Assembly: GCA_020854815.1 (NCBI GenBank)
Contig: JAHKLW010000033.1
Location: 1 to 46,723 of the forward strand
Source of the DNA: Methanofastidiosum sp.
Lineage (GTDB): Archaea > Methanobacteriota_B > Thermococci > Methanofastidiosales > Methanofastidiosaceae
Direction of reading: 5' to 3'
Length of the DNA: 46,723 bases
Below the pieces are notes generated by a model that made no database searches, had not been told where the DNA came from, and was given only the letters and a program-made list of their open reading frames with translations. Both the position numbers and the translations under genes were made by a program. Of the stretch, positions 25,610-34,581 are shown piece by piece; the stretch's first letter is position 1; each line of letters opens with the position of its first letter.

Positions 25610-27124
25610 ATGTGTGGTTTTATTGGAAGCTTTCCTAGCCGAGATAATGATAGTGTATCAAAAGGGTTAATTACCATCCTGCATAGAGGGCCGGATGACA
25701 ATAATATAGTTGAATCTGAAATGGGTGCCTACGGCCACTGCAGGCTTGCCATACTTGATGTTGATTGTGGTATACAACCAATGGAATATGATGGCCATTT
25801 GATAGTTTTTAATGGAGAAATATACAATCACAAGAATCTACGCTCTTTATTGAATGAAGAATTTTTAACTGACTCTGACACTGAAACGCTTTTAAGACTT
25901 TATTTAAAATTTGGGCCAGAAATTGTAAACAAATTTAACGGCATGTTTTCGTTTGCCATTATTAACAAAAATAGTTTATTCTTGGCAAGAGACCCTATTG
26001 GGATAAAGCCTTTATATTACTTGAAAAATGAAGATACTCTTTATTTTGCATCAGAGATTAAAGCCCTATCTGGTTTAGACGGGATAATTAATGAATTCCC
26101 TATTGGAACATATTGGCATTCCAACTTTGGATTTAAAAAATATCATGATTTTTCTAATTCATTAATGCCAAATCTAAAAACATATCCATTTTTAGAGGAA
26201 GATTTAATTAAAATAAAAGACTCTCTAAAAAAGGCCGTTAAATTAAGATTGATTGTAGATGAAAATGTTCCGCTTGGCGTTGCTTTAAGTGGTGGGCTTG
26301 ATAGTAGTATTATAACGGCCCTAGCAAGAGAGCAAAAAGATCCTTTGGATACGTTTGCTGTGGGCACACTTGGATGTAAGGATTTGGAATTATCCTTAAT
26401 GGTTTCTGAATATTTGGATACTAACCACCATACTTATTTGTATGATGCCGAAGATATTCTAAAAGTCCTCCCTACAGTGATAAAGCACTTGGAGTCTTTT
26501 GATGCTGCATTACTCCGAAGCGCAGTTCCAAATTATTTTCTTGCAAAGCTGGCTTCAAAATATGTTAAAGTAATATTAACTGGTGAGGGGGCAGATGAAT
26601 TGTTTGGCGGATATAAATACATGTCAGAAATATCTAATCCGTATGAATTCCAAAGTGAATTATACAATCTGATATCTAATCTACATAATACAAATCTTCA
26701 ACGTACCGATAGGATGACCATGGCATTTAGTTTAGAAGCAAGAGTACCTTTTCTCGACAAAAATGTTATTGAAACTTCATTAGGGATTCCTGTAACCTGG
26801 AAATTACATCACAAAAAAAGAGTTGAAAAATATATTTTAAGAGAAGCATTCAAAGATATGTTGCCTTATGAGATTATTCATAGGCCAAAAGAAAAATTCT
26901 CTCACGGCGCCGGGTCAAAAGATTTGATGGCAAATCATGCAGAGAATCAGATATCGAATAAGGAATTCGACAAAGAAAAAAATATAGGAAAAAATATAAT
27001 ATTAAGATCAAAAGAAGAACTATTATATTATAGGATATTCAACGATATATTTGGGGACTCTATTAACCCAGAAACTGTGGGCAGGACTAGATCAATAGTA
27101 AAGGATGAATTGATAAAAATATAG
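25610..27124 (+). CDS. asnB: Asparagine synthetase, glutamine-hydrolysing
   Basis: A 504-residue AsnB. The N-terminus MCGFIGSFPS exposes Cys1 of the class II glutaminase domain (residues 1-190), with RLAILDVDCGIQPM and FNGEIYNH. The PP-loop SGGLDSS of the ATP-pyrophosphatase synthetase domain is near residue 227, and TGEGADELFGGYKY follows. It makes asparagine from aspartate, glutamine and ATP. TAGGAGGAATTATA gives a strong SD. Following gatDE, it places amide-amino-acid supply functions next to each other, though it has its own 119-bp upstream gap. Confidence 0.95.
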   Translation: MCGFIGSFPSRDNDSVSKGLITILHRGPDDNNIVESEMGAYGHCRLAILDVDCGIQPMEYDGHLIVFNGEIYNHKNLRSLLNEEFLTDSDTETLLRLYLKFGPEIVNKFNGMFSFAIINKNSLFLARDPIGIKPLYYLKNEDTLYFASEIKALSGLDGIINEFPIGTYWHSNFGFKKYHDFSNSLMPNLKTYPFLEEDLIKIKDSLKKAVKLRLIVDENVPLGVALSGGLDSSIITALAREQKDPLDTFAVGTLGCKDLELSLMVSEYLDTNHHTYLYDAEDILKVLPTVIKHLESFDAALLRSAVPNYFLAKLASKYVKVILTGEGADELFGGYKYMSEISNPYEFQSELYNLISNLHNTNLQRTDRMTMAFSLEARVPFLDKNVIETSLGIPVTWKLHHKKRVEKYILREAFKDMLPYEIIHRPKEKFSHGAGSKDLMANHAENQISNKEFDKEKNIGKNIILRSKEELLYYRIFNDIFGDSINPETVGRTRSIVKDELIKI

Positions 27125-27175
27125 ATTTTACAAAATATATTTAAATTAGCTAGTACCATAGAAGTTTGTGAAAAT

Positions 27176-28585
27176 ATGAAAGACTTAGATTTCTTTTTTA
27201 ATCCTTCTTCTATCGCAGTCATAGGCGCTTCAGACACTGTTGGGAGTGTGGGTTATGAAATAATGAAAAATCTCCTTGAAGACTTTCCTGGAGAACTATA
27301 CCCAATAAATATTAAACAAAAACCTATTTTTGGCAAACCTAGTTACAAGAGTATACTTGACGTGCCCAAAACTATTGAAATGGTAGTTATAGCCATTCCA
27401 GCACAATATGTTGCTGACGTTTTAGAAGAATGTGGTAAAAAAGGTGTAAAGGGAGTAGTTATAGTTTCTGGAGGATTTTCAGAAATTGGAGAAAAAGAGA
27501 GGGAAGCTAATCTTTTAGAGATATCTAATAAATATGGCATTAGAATAATAGGTCCAAATTGTATAGGAATTTACGATAATTTTTCTGGCGTAAATACAGT
27601 ATTTTTATCAAAGGAGAAAATTTCTTTCCCTCAAAAAGGTAATATTTCTTTTATTTCACAGAGCGGGGCATTTGCAGGACTTATATTGGACTGGACAAGT
27701 AAGGAAAGAATTGGAATATCAAAAGTTGTAAGCTATGGAAATAAAGTAGATGTAAATGAAGCTGACCTTATTGACTACTTATATGATGATGAAACCTCAA
27801 AAGTTATTTGTTTGTATATTGAAGGCATACGTCGTGGTCTTAGATTTATGGAATCTGCAAAAAGAGCCTCAAAAAAAGTGCCCATTCTCGCATTGAAATC
27901 CGGCAAAACTAAATCTGGAGCTAAAGCCGCTTCAAGCCATACTGGAAGCCTTGCAGGAGAGGATATAATATATGACTCTGCATTTAAACAATCTCACATA
28001 ATAAGGGCAAGTAATTTTGAAGAACTTTTTGACATGGCAAAAGCTCTAGAAAAACAGGTTTATCCTAAGAGTGACGGGGTTGCAATTTTGACTAATGCGG
28101 GCGGACTAGGGGTAATGACAGCAGATGCATTAGAAATGAATGGACTTAGACTTGCCAATTTGGGCGAAGAAACAGTAGAAAAGCTAAAGACCCAGTTTCC
28201 CGAAAGAGTAGTTGTTTCAAATCCAATGGACTTAGTTGGAGATGCAGATAAAGAACGTTATGAAATTGCTCTAAAATCCCTTATGGAAGATAAAGACGTA
28301 GGTTTAATCGTAGTTATTTTGTTACTTCAGGTTCCAACACTTTCCTTAGATTCTGCAGACATAATCCTCAATATTAAAAAAAATTCTGATAAACCCATTA
28401 TTATTCTAGCAGCAGGAGGAGAAATCATAACTCCATGCCTTAGAAAATTGGAAGAAGGTGGGCTTGCAGTTTACCCTTCTCCTGAGAGAGCAGCTAGAGC
28501 AGCATACGCCTTAGTTAATCATGCAATAGTTCGAGGTGATATCCATAGAGAGGGTAAGGAAAATATTGGAATTTGTAAGATCTGA
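27176..28585 (+). CDS. acdA: ADP-forming acyl-CoA synthetase, alpha subunit
   Basis: A 469-residue protein with CoA-binding FFFNPSSIAVIGASDTVGSVG at the start, the succinyl-CoA-synthetase-like Rossmann domain, and the phospho-histidine region AASSHTGSLAGEDI (H255). The family makes ATP from acyl-CoA (usually acetyl-CoA), ADP and phosphate, releasing the acid. It works in energy conservation in archaea and can also run toward acyl-CoA. Alpha and beta are separate genes here, as in Pyrococcus, rather than fused. A TATA-like TATTTAAATT lies near 27138-27147. The 3' end overlaps the beta gene. Confidence 0.93.
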   Translation: MKDLDFFFNPSSIAVIGASDTVGSVGYEIMKNLLEDFPGELYPINIKQKPIFGKPSYKSILDVPKTIEMVVIAIPAQYVADVLEECGKKGVKGVVIVSGGFSEIGEKEREANLLEISNKYGIRIIGPNCIGIYDNFSGVNTVFLSKEKISFPQKGNISFISQSGAFAGLILDWTSKERIGISKVVSYGNKVDVNEADLIDYLYDDETSKVICLYIEGIRRGLRFMESAKRASKKVPILALKSGKTKSGAKAASSHTGSLAGEDIIYDSAFKQSHIIRASNFEELFDMAKALEKQVYPKSDGVAILTNAGGLGVMTADALEMNGLRLANLGEETVEKLKTQFPERVVVSNPMDLVGDADKERYEIALKSLMEDKDVGLIVVILLLQVPTLSLDSADIILNIKKNSDKPIIILAAGGEIITPCLRKLEEGGLAVYPSPERAARAAYALVNHAIVRGDIHREGKENIGICKI

Positions 28586-29240
28586 AGGAAGAAATTCTTT
28601 GATGGAACATGAAGCTAAGGAAATAATGAAAGCTTATGGGATAAAAGTACCAAAAGAAGGAATTGCAACTTCTGAAGAAGAAGTACTAAAAATTGCAAGA
28701 AAAGTAGAGTATCCGGTAGTACTAAAAATTGCGTCACCCGATATCCAACACAAGACTGATGCAGGTGCAGTATTTTTGAATTTATCAAAAGCAGAGGATA
28801 TTTTAGAAGGATATAGGAAGGTAATACAGAACTCAAAGAACTTTAAGCCTGATGCAGACATAAGAGGAGTAATAGTCCAGCACATGATGCCAAAGCAAAG
28901 AGAAGTTATTATAGGAGTTTCTAAGGACAATCAATTTGGCCATGTTCTCATGTTTGGGCTTGGCGGTATATTTGTTGAAGTATTAAAAGATGTATCTTTT
29001 AGGATTATCCCTATTGAAATGGAAGATGCATACGAAATGATTTCTGAGATAAGATCACATCAGATGCTTTGTGGTGTCAGGGGAGAAAAACCATCAGATA
29101 TAGATGCACTCGTGGATATTATGCTAAAAGTATCAAAATTTGTTTCAGATTTTCCTGAAGTAAAAGAACTCGATTTAAATCCGGTATTTGTTTCCGAAAA
29201 AGGTGCTGTAGCCGTAGATGCGTTGATTGTAATAGAGTAA
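28536..29240 (+). CDS. acdB: ADP-forming acyl-CoA synthetase, beta subunit
   Basis: A 234-residue ATP-grasp subunit, of the usual size for the separate beta chain: LMEHEAKEIMKAYGIKVP at the N-terminus, YPVVLKIASPDIQHKTDAGAV for ATP binding, GGIFVEVLKDVSFRIIP, and VKELDLNPVFV at the end. It binds ADP/ATP and accepts phosphate from the alpha-subunit histidine. The start is uncertain. GTG at 28536 gives the best match to family length and overlaps acdA by 50 nt. TTG at 28566, behind GAGAGGG, is the alternative and would remove 10 residues. Confidence 0.9.
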   Translation: MISIERVRKILEFVRSEGRNSLMEHEAKEIMKAYGIKVPKEGIATSEEEVLKIARKVEYPVVLKIASPDIQHKTDAGAVFLNLSKAEDILEGYRKVIQNSKNFKPDADIRGVIVQHMMPKQREVIIGVSKDNQFGHVLMFGLGGIFVEVLKDVSFRIIPIEMEDAYEMISEIRSHQMLCGVRGEKPSDIDALVDIMLKVSKFVSDFPEVKELDLNPVFVSEKGAVAVDALIVIE

Positions 29241-30002
29241 TCATTCAATTGCTTCATAATATAAATCATTAAAAGAGCCTTTGTAACTTGCATTGATTAA
29301 TGAGTAATATCTTGTTTTTTCGATATAGTCACTTGCACTACTAGTTGGATCAAAAACAACCCAGTTCCCTTGATAAAAAAGCTCTACCCATGCATGGCCC
29401 GTATTTGATGAAGTGAGACCAAATACTACTTTTACATCTTCTGGACTATATCCTTTTGCCCTTAATAAAGTGCACAATAAAATAGCTTGATCTTCACAGT
29501 CACCAGTTCTTAAGTTAAGTGTTTCTTCTGGTAATTGCCAATATTCGAATCTATAGTCGTAAGTTAGATAATCCTCTTCGTACTTAATTTCATCACGCAC
29601 AAATCTATATATTATAACAGGGTCATTTGTACTAATCCCATTAGAAAAAGACTTTATACTCTGATTTTCAGGTGTTATAAAAACAGTCATATCATATTTT
29701 TTTAATTTTTCATAGATATTTATTTCTTCTTTTAATATGTTTATACTTTCGATTCTTTGATTTATTCTGTCCTTAAGATTCTCTATGTTTTTGTTTTCAG
29801 TGACAATATTAAGTTCTATCGCCTTAACTTTAGCTTCAATATTAGATCTTTCGTTATTGTAGTAAAGAAGTCTATTCTCTAGTTCTTTCTCTTGGATTAA
29901 ACTATTGCTATATTGGTAATGCTTAATTAAAAAACCTGAAAATAAAACTGATGAAAAGATCATTAGGATGATAATTAGGATCTTAAAATTTTTGTATTCC
30001 AT
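29241..30002 (-). CDS. Membrane-anchored transglutaminase-like protease-fold protein
   Basis: A 253-residue protein. An N-terminal membrane helix (about 8-26) is followed by a long coiled coil (about 34-103) and a transglutaminase-like domain with an intact triad: C169 (RTGDCEDQA), H203 (TGHAWVEL) and D218 (VVFDPTSS). The domain should face outside the cell. Transglutaminase-fold proteins of archaea are mostly thought to be cysteine proteases or cross-linking enzymes; the substrate is unknown. It begins one base after the stop of a paralogue that lacks the triad, so the two are co-expressed. It converges on acdB with adjoining stops. Confidence 0.85.
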   Translation of the reverse strand: MEYKNFKILIIILMIFSSVLFSGFLIKHYQYSNSLIQEKELENRLLYYNNERSNIEAKVKAIELNIVTENKNIENLKDRINQRIESINILKEEINIYEKLKKYDMTVFITPENQSIKSFSNGISTNDPVIIYRFVRDEIKYEEDYLTYDYRFEYWQLPEETLNLRTGDCEDQAILLCTLLRAKGYSPEDVKVVFGLTSSNTGHAWVELFYQGNWVVFDPTSSASDYIEKTRYYSLINASYKGSFNDLYYEAIE

Positions 30003-30003
30003 T

Positions 30004-30783
30004 TTATGACCTCATCAGTTTTTTATCATTGAATCTGAATAATTCTTCGACACTATATACCTTATATATATCATTTTTATTAAATGAATCAAAATTATTA
30101 TTTTCCCTGGGTAAAAGCAAATATATATTTCCATTCAGTTTCAGCTCTACCCATATATCTGAAGAAGTGGAATTGAGCAAATTTATTTTTGCACCAACCA
30201 CTTCAACGTCATTTTCACTGAATCCAGAGGCCCTAAGCATAGAAACTAATAAAATAATTTTATCTTCATATTCTCCTTTTTTGCTTTGAATAATATTTTT
30301 TGGATAGTTCCAGTAGTCGATTCTACCATTTCGTATTAGCTTATCGTCTTTCTTAATTTCGTCTCTTGCGTAATTGAATATTGCTCTAGCTTTTTCCGCA
30401 TTTCCCATACTAGGAGTAATAATCTGATTAAGAGTTTCGGTAACTAAAGAATCATTTAAATCAACAAAAATTCTAGGATCTTTTGATTCATATATCTTAT
30501 AAGAACTAATTTCTTGATTTAATTTATTTTGGGATTCTAGGAGAAATAATTCTTCTTCATTTAATTTATCTTTATACTGGACCATTTCTTCAAGTTCAAA
30601 TCCTTTTTCCATTAAAGTAGAATTAGTTTCTTGAAGCTCTAAATATGATTCCATAATTTTTTCTTCTATTTGGTAATTTGATTTTATTTGAAAGTTTAAT
30701 TTGTGTGTTTCTGACATAAACATAAACGAAAACAATATAATTCCAAATATAAAAAAAGAAACAACAAAAAATCTCTTCATCAT
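30004..30783 (-). CDS. Transglutaminase-like paralogue with a lost catalytic triad
   Basis: A 259-residue protein with the same plan as its downstream neighbour: membrane helix (about 5-22), coiled coil (about 35-95) and transglutaminase-like domain. Alignment of the two shows all three catalytic residues replaced: Cys by Tyr172 (KKGEYEDKI), His by Asp209 (SSDIWVEL) and Asp by Leu224 (YLLLPREN). The framework around them (LRASGFSENDVEVVGAK) is well kept and the frame is open throughout. This suggests a maintained pseudoenzyme rather than a decaying gene. A likely role is partner or regulator of the active copy. The transcript appears leaderless. Confidence 0.82.
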   Translation of the reverse strand: MMKRFFVVSFFIFGIILFSFMFMSETHKLNFQIKSNYQIEEKIMESYLELQETNSTLMEKGFELEEMVQYKDKLNEEELFLLESQNKLNQEISSYKIYESKDPRIFVDLNDSLVTETLNQIITPSMGNAEKARAIFNYARDEIKKDDKLIRNGRIDYWNYPKNIIQSKKGEYEDKIILLVSMLRASGFSENDVEVVGAKINLLNSTSSDIWVELKLNGNIYLLLPRENNNFDSFNKNDIYKVYSVEELFRFNDKKLMRS

Positions 30784-30803
30784 ATTTTTTTAAATATTAA
30801 ATC

Positions 30804-30841
30804 TATATTTAAGAATAACTTAAATCAAATATATGATTTAA
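30804..30841 (-). promoter_or_regulatory. Promoter with a perfect palindrome before the transglutaminase pair
   Basis: TTAAATCA-AATATA-TGATTTAA at 30820-30841 has perfect 8-bp arms with a 6-bp spacer. The minus-strand TATA-like CTTAAATATA is at 30804-30813, and the ATG at 30783 lies about 25 nt beyond it. The palindrome therefore lies just upstream of the promoter core. Confidence 0.5.
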
Positions 30842-30902
30842 TTTGGAATTCTTTATTATTAAAAATATTTAAGATTTAAAGAGATAAGTTATTAGTTGTA
30901 TA

Positions 30903-32240
30903 CTAATCAGAACCGATTATTTTTCTTGCTGCCATTGTAAGGGGATCTAGAGCGCTAGATATTGGGGGGGCGTATGACGTTTCTGAAGTTGCAAGTTGAT
31001 GAACTGTTGTTTTCCTACCTATAAGGAGTGACATAGCGTCTATCCTTCCTTTTACTCCTTCTTTAGAAATAACTTGGGCCCCAATTACTCTGTAATCACT
31101 GTCAGACAATATCTTAACGTAGATATCTTCTCCACGTGGATAATATTTTGCTCTCGTTAATCCTTTTGCATTACCTTCTATTGGATTTATCCCGTATTCT
31201 AGTGCCTTTTCTTTTGTAATCCCTACTGTACCAACTTCCAATTCTCCAATAACAGCTATACTTGGACTCGATATGGGCCCAAAAACTGAATTTTTTCCAT
31301 TAATATTATCTGCTACCACTACACCTTGCCTTATCGCTGTGGATCCTAATGCACTTATTGTTGATTTATGGGTAATAATATCTGTTACTTCAACGCAATT
31401 ACCACAAGAATATACATTCTTAAGGAATTTACCCTTCCTTCTCACCCTTAGTGAGGCATCTGTAACAATTCCTCCAGTACTTCCAGTTTCAATACCTGCG
31501 TTTTTTGCCAATTCTACATTTGGTCTTACACCCACTGACACAAGAACTAAATCCGTTTCAAACTCATTTCCATTGGCTTTAACATGATTTACTTTTTTCT
31601 CACCTAGAATTGCTGAAGCGACTGTGGACGTATGTATATTCATATTTAGATATGTTAGATAATTTTCTACTATGATACTCATATCCTTATCAAGCATATT
31701 TGGGAGAACACGATCTTTCATTTCAATGACTCTTGATTTGAGCCCCTTTTTAAGAAAAGCATGGGCCATTTCGAGACCTATCGCCCCAGCGCCTATAATT
31801 GTTGGCGATTTTGTGTTTTTTAAAGAGTTAGATATTTTAAAGGCGTCTTCTAGAGAATTCAAAAAATAAACGCCCTCAAGATCTATTCCCGGAACAGGAG
31901 GTATTATTGGTTTTGCCCCAGTGGCGATTACTAAAATATCATATTTTAATGTTTCATTACCCAAAATAATCTCATTATCGTCCATATTTATTTTATAAAC
32001 AGCAGTATTATTCAATATGTTAATGTTCATTTCGGAATAATATTTCATATCTCTAAGAATGAGTGTATCGAATGAATTAATCATCCCAGAAATTACAAAT
32101 GGAATGCCACAAGGACTATAAGCGAAATATTCGCGATCTGTAATTACAGTTATTTCTATATTTTTGTTTTTTCTCCTTACTTGAGAAGCAACAGGTAGGC
32201 CCGCAGCTCCTGCACCTATAATTACAAGGTGTTTTGGCAT
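30903..32240 (-). CDS. CoA-disulfide-reductase/NADH-oxidase-like flavoprotein
   Basis: A 445-residue pyridine-nucleotide-disulfide oxidoreductase with FAD loop VIIGAGAAGLPVAS at 7-20. The single redox Cys44 is in AYSPCGIPFVISG, the signature of the CoA-disulfide reductase, NADH oxidase and polysulfide reductase group. NAD(P)H loop IIGAGAIGLEMAHA follows near 149, then the second FAD motif VYSCGNCVEV, then a dimerisation domain. It probably reduces CoA disulfide, polysulfide or oxygen with NAD(P)H. Which of these cannot be decided from sequence. TATA-like CTTTAAAAG lies near 32262-32270. Confidence 0.9.
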   Translation of the reverse strand: MPKHLVIIGAGAAGLPVASQVRRKNKNIEITVITDREYFAYSPCGIPFVISGMINSFDTLILRDMKYYSEMNINILNNTAVYKINMDDNEIILGNETLKYDILVIATGAKPIIPPVPGIDLEGVYFLNSLEDAFKISNSLKNTKSPTIIGAGAIGLEMAHAFLKKGLKSRVIEMKDRVLPNMLDKDMSIIVENYLTYLNMNIHTSTVASAILGEKKVNHVKANGNEFETDLVLVSVGVRPNVELAKNAGIETGSTGGIVTDASLRVRRKGKFLKNVYSCGNCVEVTDIITHKSTISALGSTAIRQGVVVADNINGKNSVFGPISSPSIAVIGELEVGTVGITKEKALEYGINPIEGNAKGLTRAKYYPRGEDIYVKILSDSDYRVIGAQVISKEGVKGRIDAMSLLIGRKTTVHQLATSETSYAPPISSALDPLTMAARKIIGSD

Positions 32241-32319
32241 GTCTATTATAAAAAGATAAAGACCTTTTAAAGTTAAGGTTTAATATCTATATAGTACTGG
32301 CCACTATTCACATCTTCAT

Positions 32320-32853
32320 TCACAAAGCATTTCTTAGAATAATTATCAAAAAAATACCTGCTGTATTCAGAACATAAGAGATAATCCCGAAGTGTCTAAG
32401 TTTTATGTTTTTTACCAAAGCTAGAATTACAACCCCTATTTCATCGGGGAGAGGCGATGATATAAAAAATGCCCCTATGATATATGCCAGATATTTTCGA
32501 TAAGTTTCAGGTATTTTGTTCAATGTAAAAAGAGAAATTTTATGTTGTGAAAAATCTTTTATCTCGTCATTAAATGATATACGTATAAAGTGGAATATTA
32601 TTACATCGCCTACTAAAGACCCAATACCCGCAATTATACCCAATAATAAGATATTTTTATTGGCCGAAAATATTAAAATTAGAGCAGTTGCAATCGGTGC
32701 GGTAAAGGAAAATACATAGAATATGCCCGAAATAAATATACCTAGGTATCCTAATTCAATAAAACTTTCAGGTATGGCATTTCTTAAACTCCCGAAGAGA
32801 AAGAAAGTCAATATATAAATTGTACCTAAAGTTTTAAATTTTTTATATTTCAA
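32320..32853 (-). CDS. DedA/VTT-like integral membrane protein
   Basis: A 177-residue protein with about five hydrophobic segments (roughly 8-25, 33-55, 55-88, 118-135, 150-173). The core LLGIIAGIGSLVGDVIIFHFIR has the G-x-x-x-G-D pattern of VTT/DedA-type proteins, and FFISSPLPDEIGV matches the family's second re-entrant motif. DedA-like proteins act in lipid translocation or membrane homeostasis. It is shorter than typical DedA (about 200 residues), so the label is tentative. Confidence 0.75.
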   Translation of the reverse strand: MKYKKFKTLGTIYILTFFLFGSLRNAIPESFIELGYLGIFISGIFYVFSFTAPIATALILIFSANKNILLLGIIAGIGSLVGDVIIFHFIRISFNDEIKDFSQHKISLFTLNKIPETYRKYLAYIIGAFFISSPLPDEIGVVILALVKNIKLRHFGIISYVLNTAGIFLIIILRNAL

Positions 32854-32897
32854 CTTATCACGTCGGAATAGATTTATTATTTCTTATTTGGTGAATC

Positions 32898-33131
32898 TTA
32901 TAGAGAAGATATTTTTTCATAAATTAATTTTTTAGCATTATTTTTTGCATCAAGATTATCCAGTATTACCATCATTTCTTCTTCTGCTTTTAAATGTATC
33001 AAGTAATCGGCATGCGTTTCCAATCTAGTTTTTGCATCTTGTCTGTTTGGCCCATCATTATGATAGGCACAATATAAGATGCCAATAAGGAAACAACTAG
33101 ATTTAAGAATATGAATGGGTAAGGATACCAT
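32898..33131 (-). CDS. Small hypothetical protein
   Basis: A 77-residue ORF, MVSLPIHILKSSCFLIGILY at the start, then a polar half with HADYLIHLKAEEEMM and a Lys-rich end. I recognise no family. The third-position A/T bias and Lys/Glu/Asp/Asn content look like the neighbouring genes, but there is no clear SD before the ATG, and an in-frame TAA lies two codons upstream. The 489-bp stretch 32854-33342 holds no other candidate gene, so this ORF may be real or a decayed remnant. Confidence 0.4.
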   Translation of the reverse strand: MVSLPIHILKSSCFLIGILYCAYHNDGPNRQDAKTRLETHADYLIHLKAEEEMMVILDNLDAKNNAKKLIYEKISSL

Positions 33132-33342
33132 TGATTAATTCATGCAGTAATATTCAAAGATACCCATATTGATAAAATAACCGAACAAAAATGAATTTCC
33201 ACGAGCCTATCTTAGATGTGGCCCAATCGGATGCCTTTTCTCCAAAAGTTAAATATAAATTTCTATTTTCATAAAGAGTAGTCGAAAAACATATAAGAAG
33301 AATAATTGTAGAAATCTCAAGGCAATTATAGGTGGAGGTATA

Positions 33343-34554
33343 ATGAAATTAATAACTTATTTAATAATTGGGATGTTGCTTTTAACATCATTGACATTTG
33401 TTTCTGCAGATAATAAAAATTTTGATGTAATTGTACTCCAAGGATCATCTCTTAAAGCTGGTACAGAAAATAATTTAGTTACAGTTACAATAAATAATGA
33501 AACTTCTTTAGAATTTCAGACTGTAAAAGTATATCTAGATCTTTCAGCTCCCTTTTCAGCTTCCCGTAAAGAATCAGATCAGTTTGTTATTGGAAATCTT
33601 ACAACAATTCCCAAAGGGGCTTTTTTTGTAGTCGATGTTGACGGCGGGGCTGCATATGGAAATTACAAAATTCCCGTGATTATTGAAACAAATAGGGGAA
33701 ATTATCGTGAGGAGATAGAAGTCAAAGTTATTGGAGATACTCTTGTTAGCGTTGAAGACTTTTCTATTGATGGAGTAAAAGGGCAAACAGTTGATCCTGG
33801 GAAAATATTTAATATTAATCTCCGATTGAAGAATGTTGGAGGTAACAGACTACAATGGATAAAAGTAGAACTTAACACACAGGATCCCGGGATTGTTCCA
33901 GTTTCTTCATCACTAACTAAAACATTCCAAGACTTAAGGACAGGAGAATATATTATTGCATCGTATGATCTCTCAATTGGTAAGGATATCGTTCCAAAGA
34001 ATCATATCATGTCTCTTGTTTTAACTTTTCAAGATAATCTTGGAGTAACCTATACTCAAAATGAAGTTCTTGGTCTAAAGATAAGAGGACAGCCCCAGTT
34101 GGAACTTGGTAGAAGAACAACAGATCCAACAAGAATTGTCCAGAATCAGCCTTTTGTGTTAACATTGAAGATAGAAAATATTGGAACAACCAACGCAGAT
34201 AACGTTAAACTAAAAATTGAATCTCCGTTTACTGGAGACAGTGAAGCATACCTTGGTAAGATTCAAAAAGGGGATTATGCCAATGGGGTTTTTGCCTTAA
34301 ATTCTGGAGCAAATAATGGAGAAATTAAATGCAAACTCATTATTACTTACAATGACGATCAAGGTTCGCATACTAATGAAAAAGAGTTCTTTGTATCTGT
34401 CAATTCTATCCCTCAAGCAACTGGAGGACAAGTTGCGGCTAATTTGATTGTTCCTGTAATAGTACTGGCTATGATTATTGGTGGAATATATCTATACCGA
34501 AAAAGAAGAAAATCGAAAAAAGAGGGGTCTTCTAAAGAGATATCTGAGCAATAA
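33343..34554 (+). CDS. Secreted CARDB/COG1361-like protein with C-terminal anchor
   Basis: A 403-residue surface protein with a signal peptide at 1-22 (LITYLIIGMLLLTSLTFVSA) and three or so immunoglobulin-like CARDB domains. The domains are marked by repeated phrases such as INNETSLEFQTVKVYLDLSAP, LKNVGGNRLQWIKVELN and IENIGTTNADNVKLKIESP. A C-terminal helix (about 368-389) is followed by a basic stop-transfer tail. The mature domains lie outside the cell. It has a very strong SD, GGTGGAGGTATA. It sits 27 nt before an ABC ATPase and FtsX permease, so it is probably the extracytoplasmic partner of that transporter. Confidence 0.85.
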   Translation: MKLITYLIIGMLLLTSLTFVSADNKNFDVIVLQGSSLKAGTENNLVTVTINNETSLEFQTVKVYLDLSAPFSASRKESDQFVIGNLTTIPKGAFFVVDVDGGAAYGNYKIPVIIETNRGNYREEIEVKVIGDTLVSVEDFSIDGVKGQTVDPGKIFNINLRLKNVGGNRLQWIKVELNTQDPGIVPVSSSLTKTFQDLRTGEYIIASYDLSIGKDIVPKNHIMSLVLTFQDNLGVTYTQNEVLGLKIRGQPQLELGRRTTDPTRIVQNQPFVLTLKIENIGTTNADNVKLKIESPFTGDSEAYLGKIQKGDYANGVFALNSGANNGEIKCKLIITYNDDQGSHTNEKEFFVSVNSIPQATGGQVAANLIVPVIVLAMIIGGIYLYRKRRKSKKEGSSKEISEQ

Positions 34555-34581
34555 ATTGAAATCTTTAGAGGTTAAGTAAAA

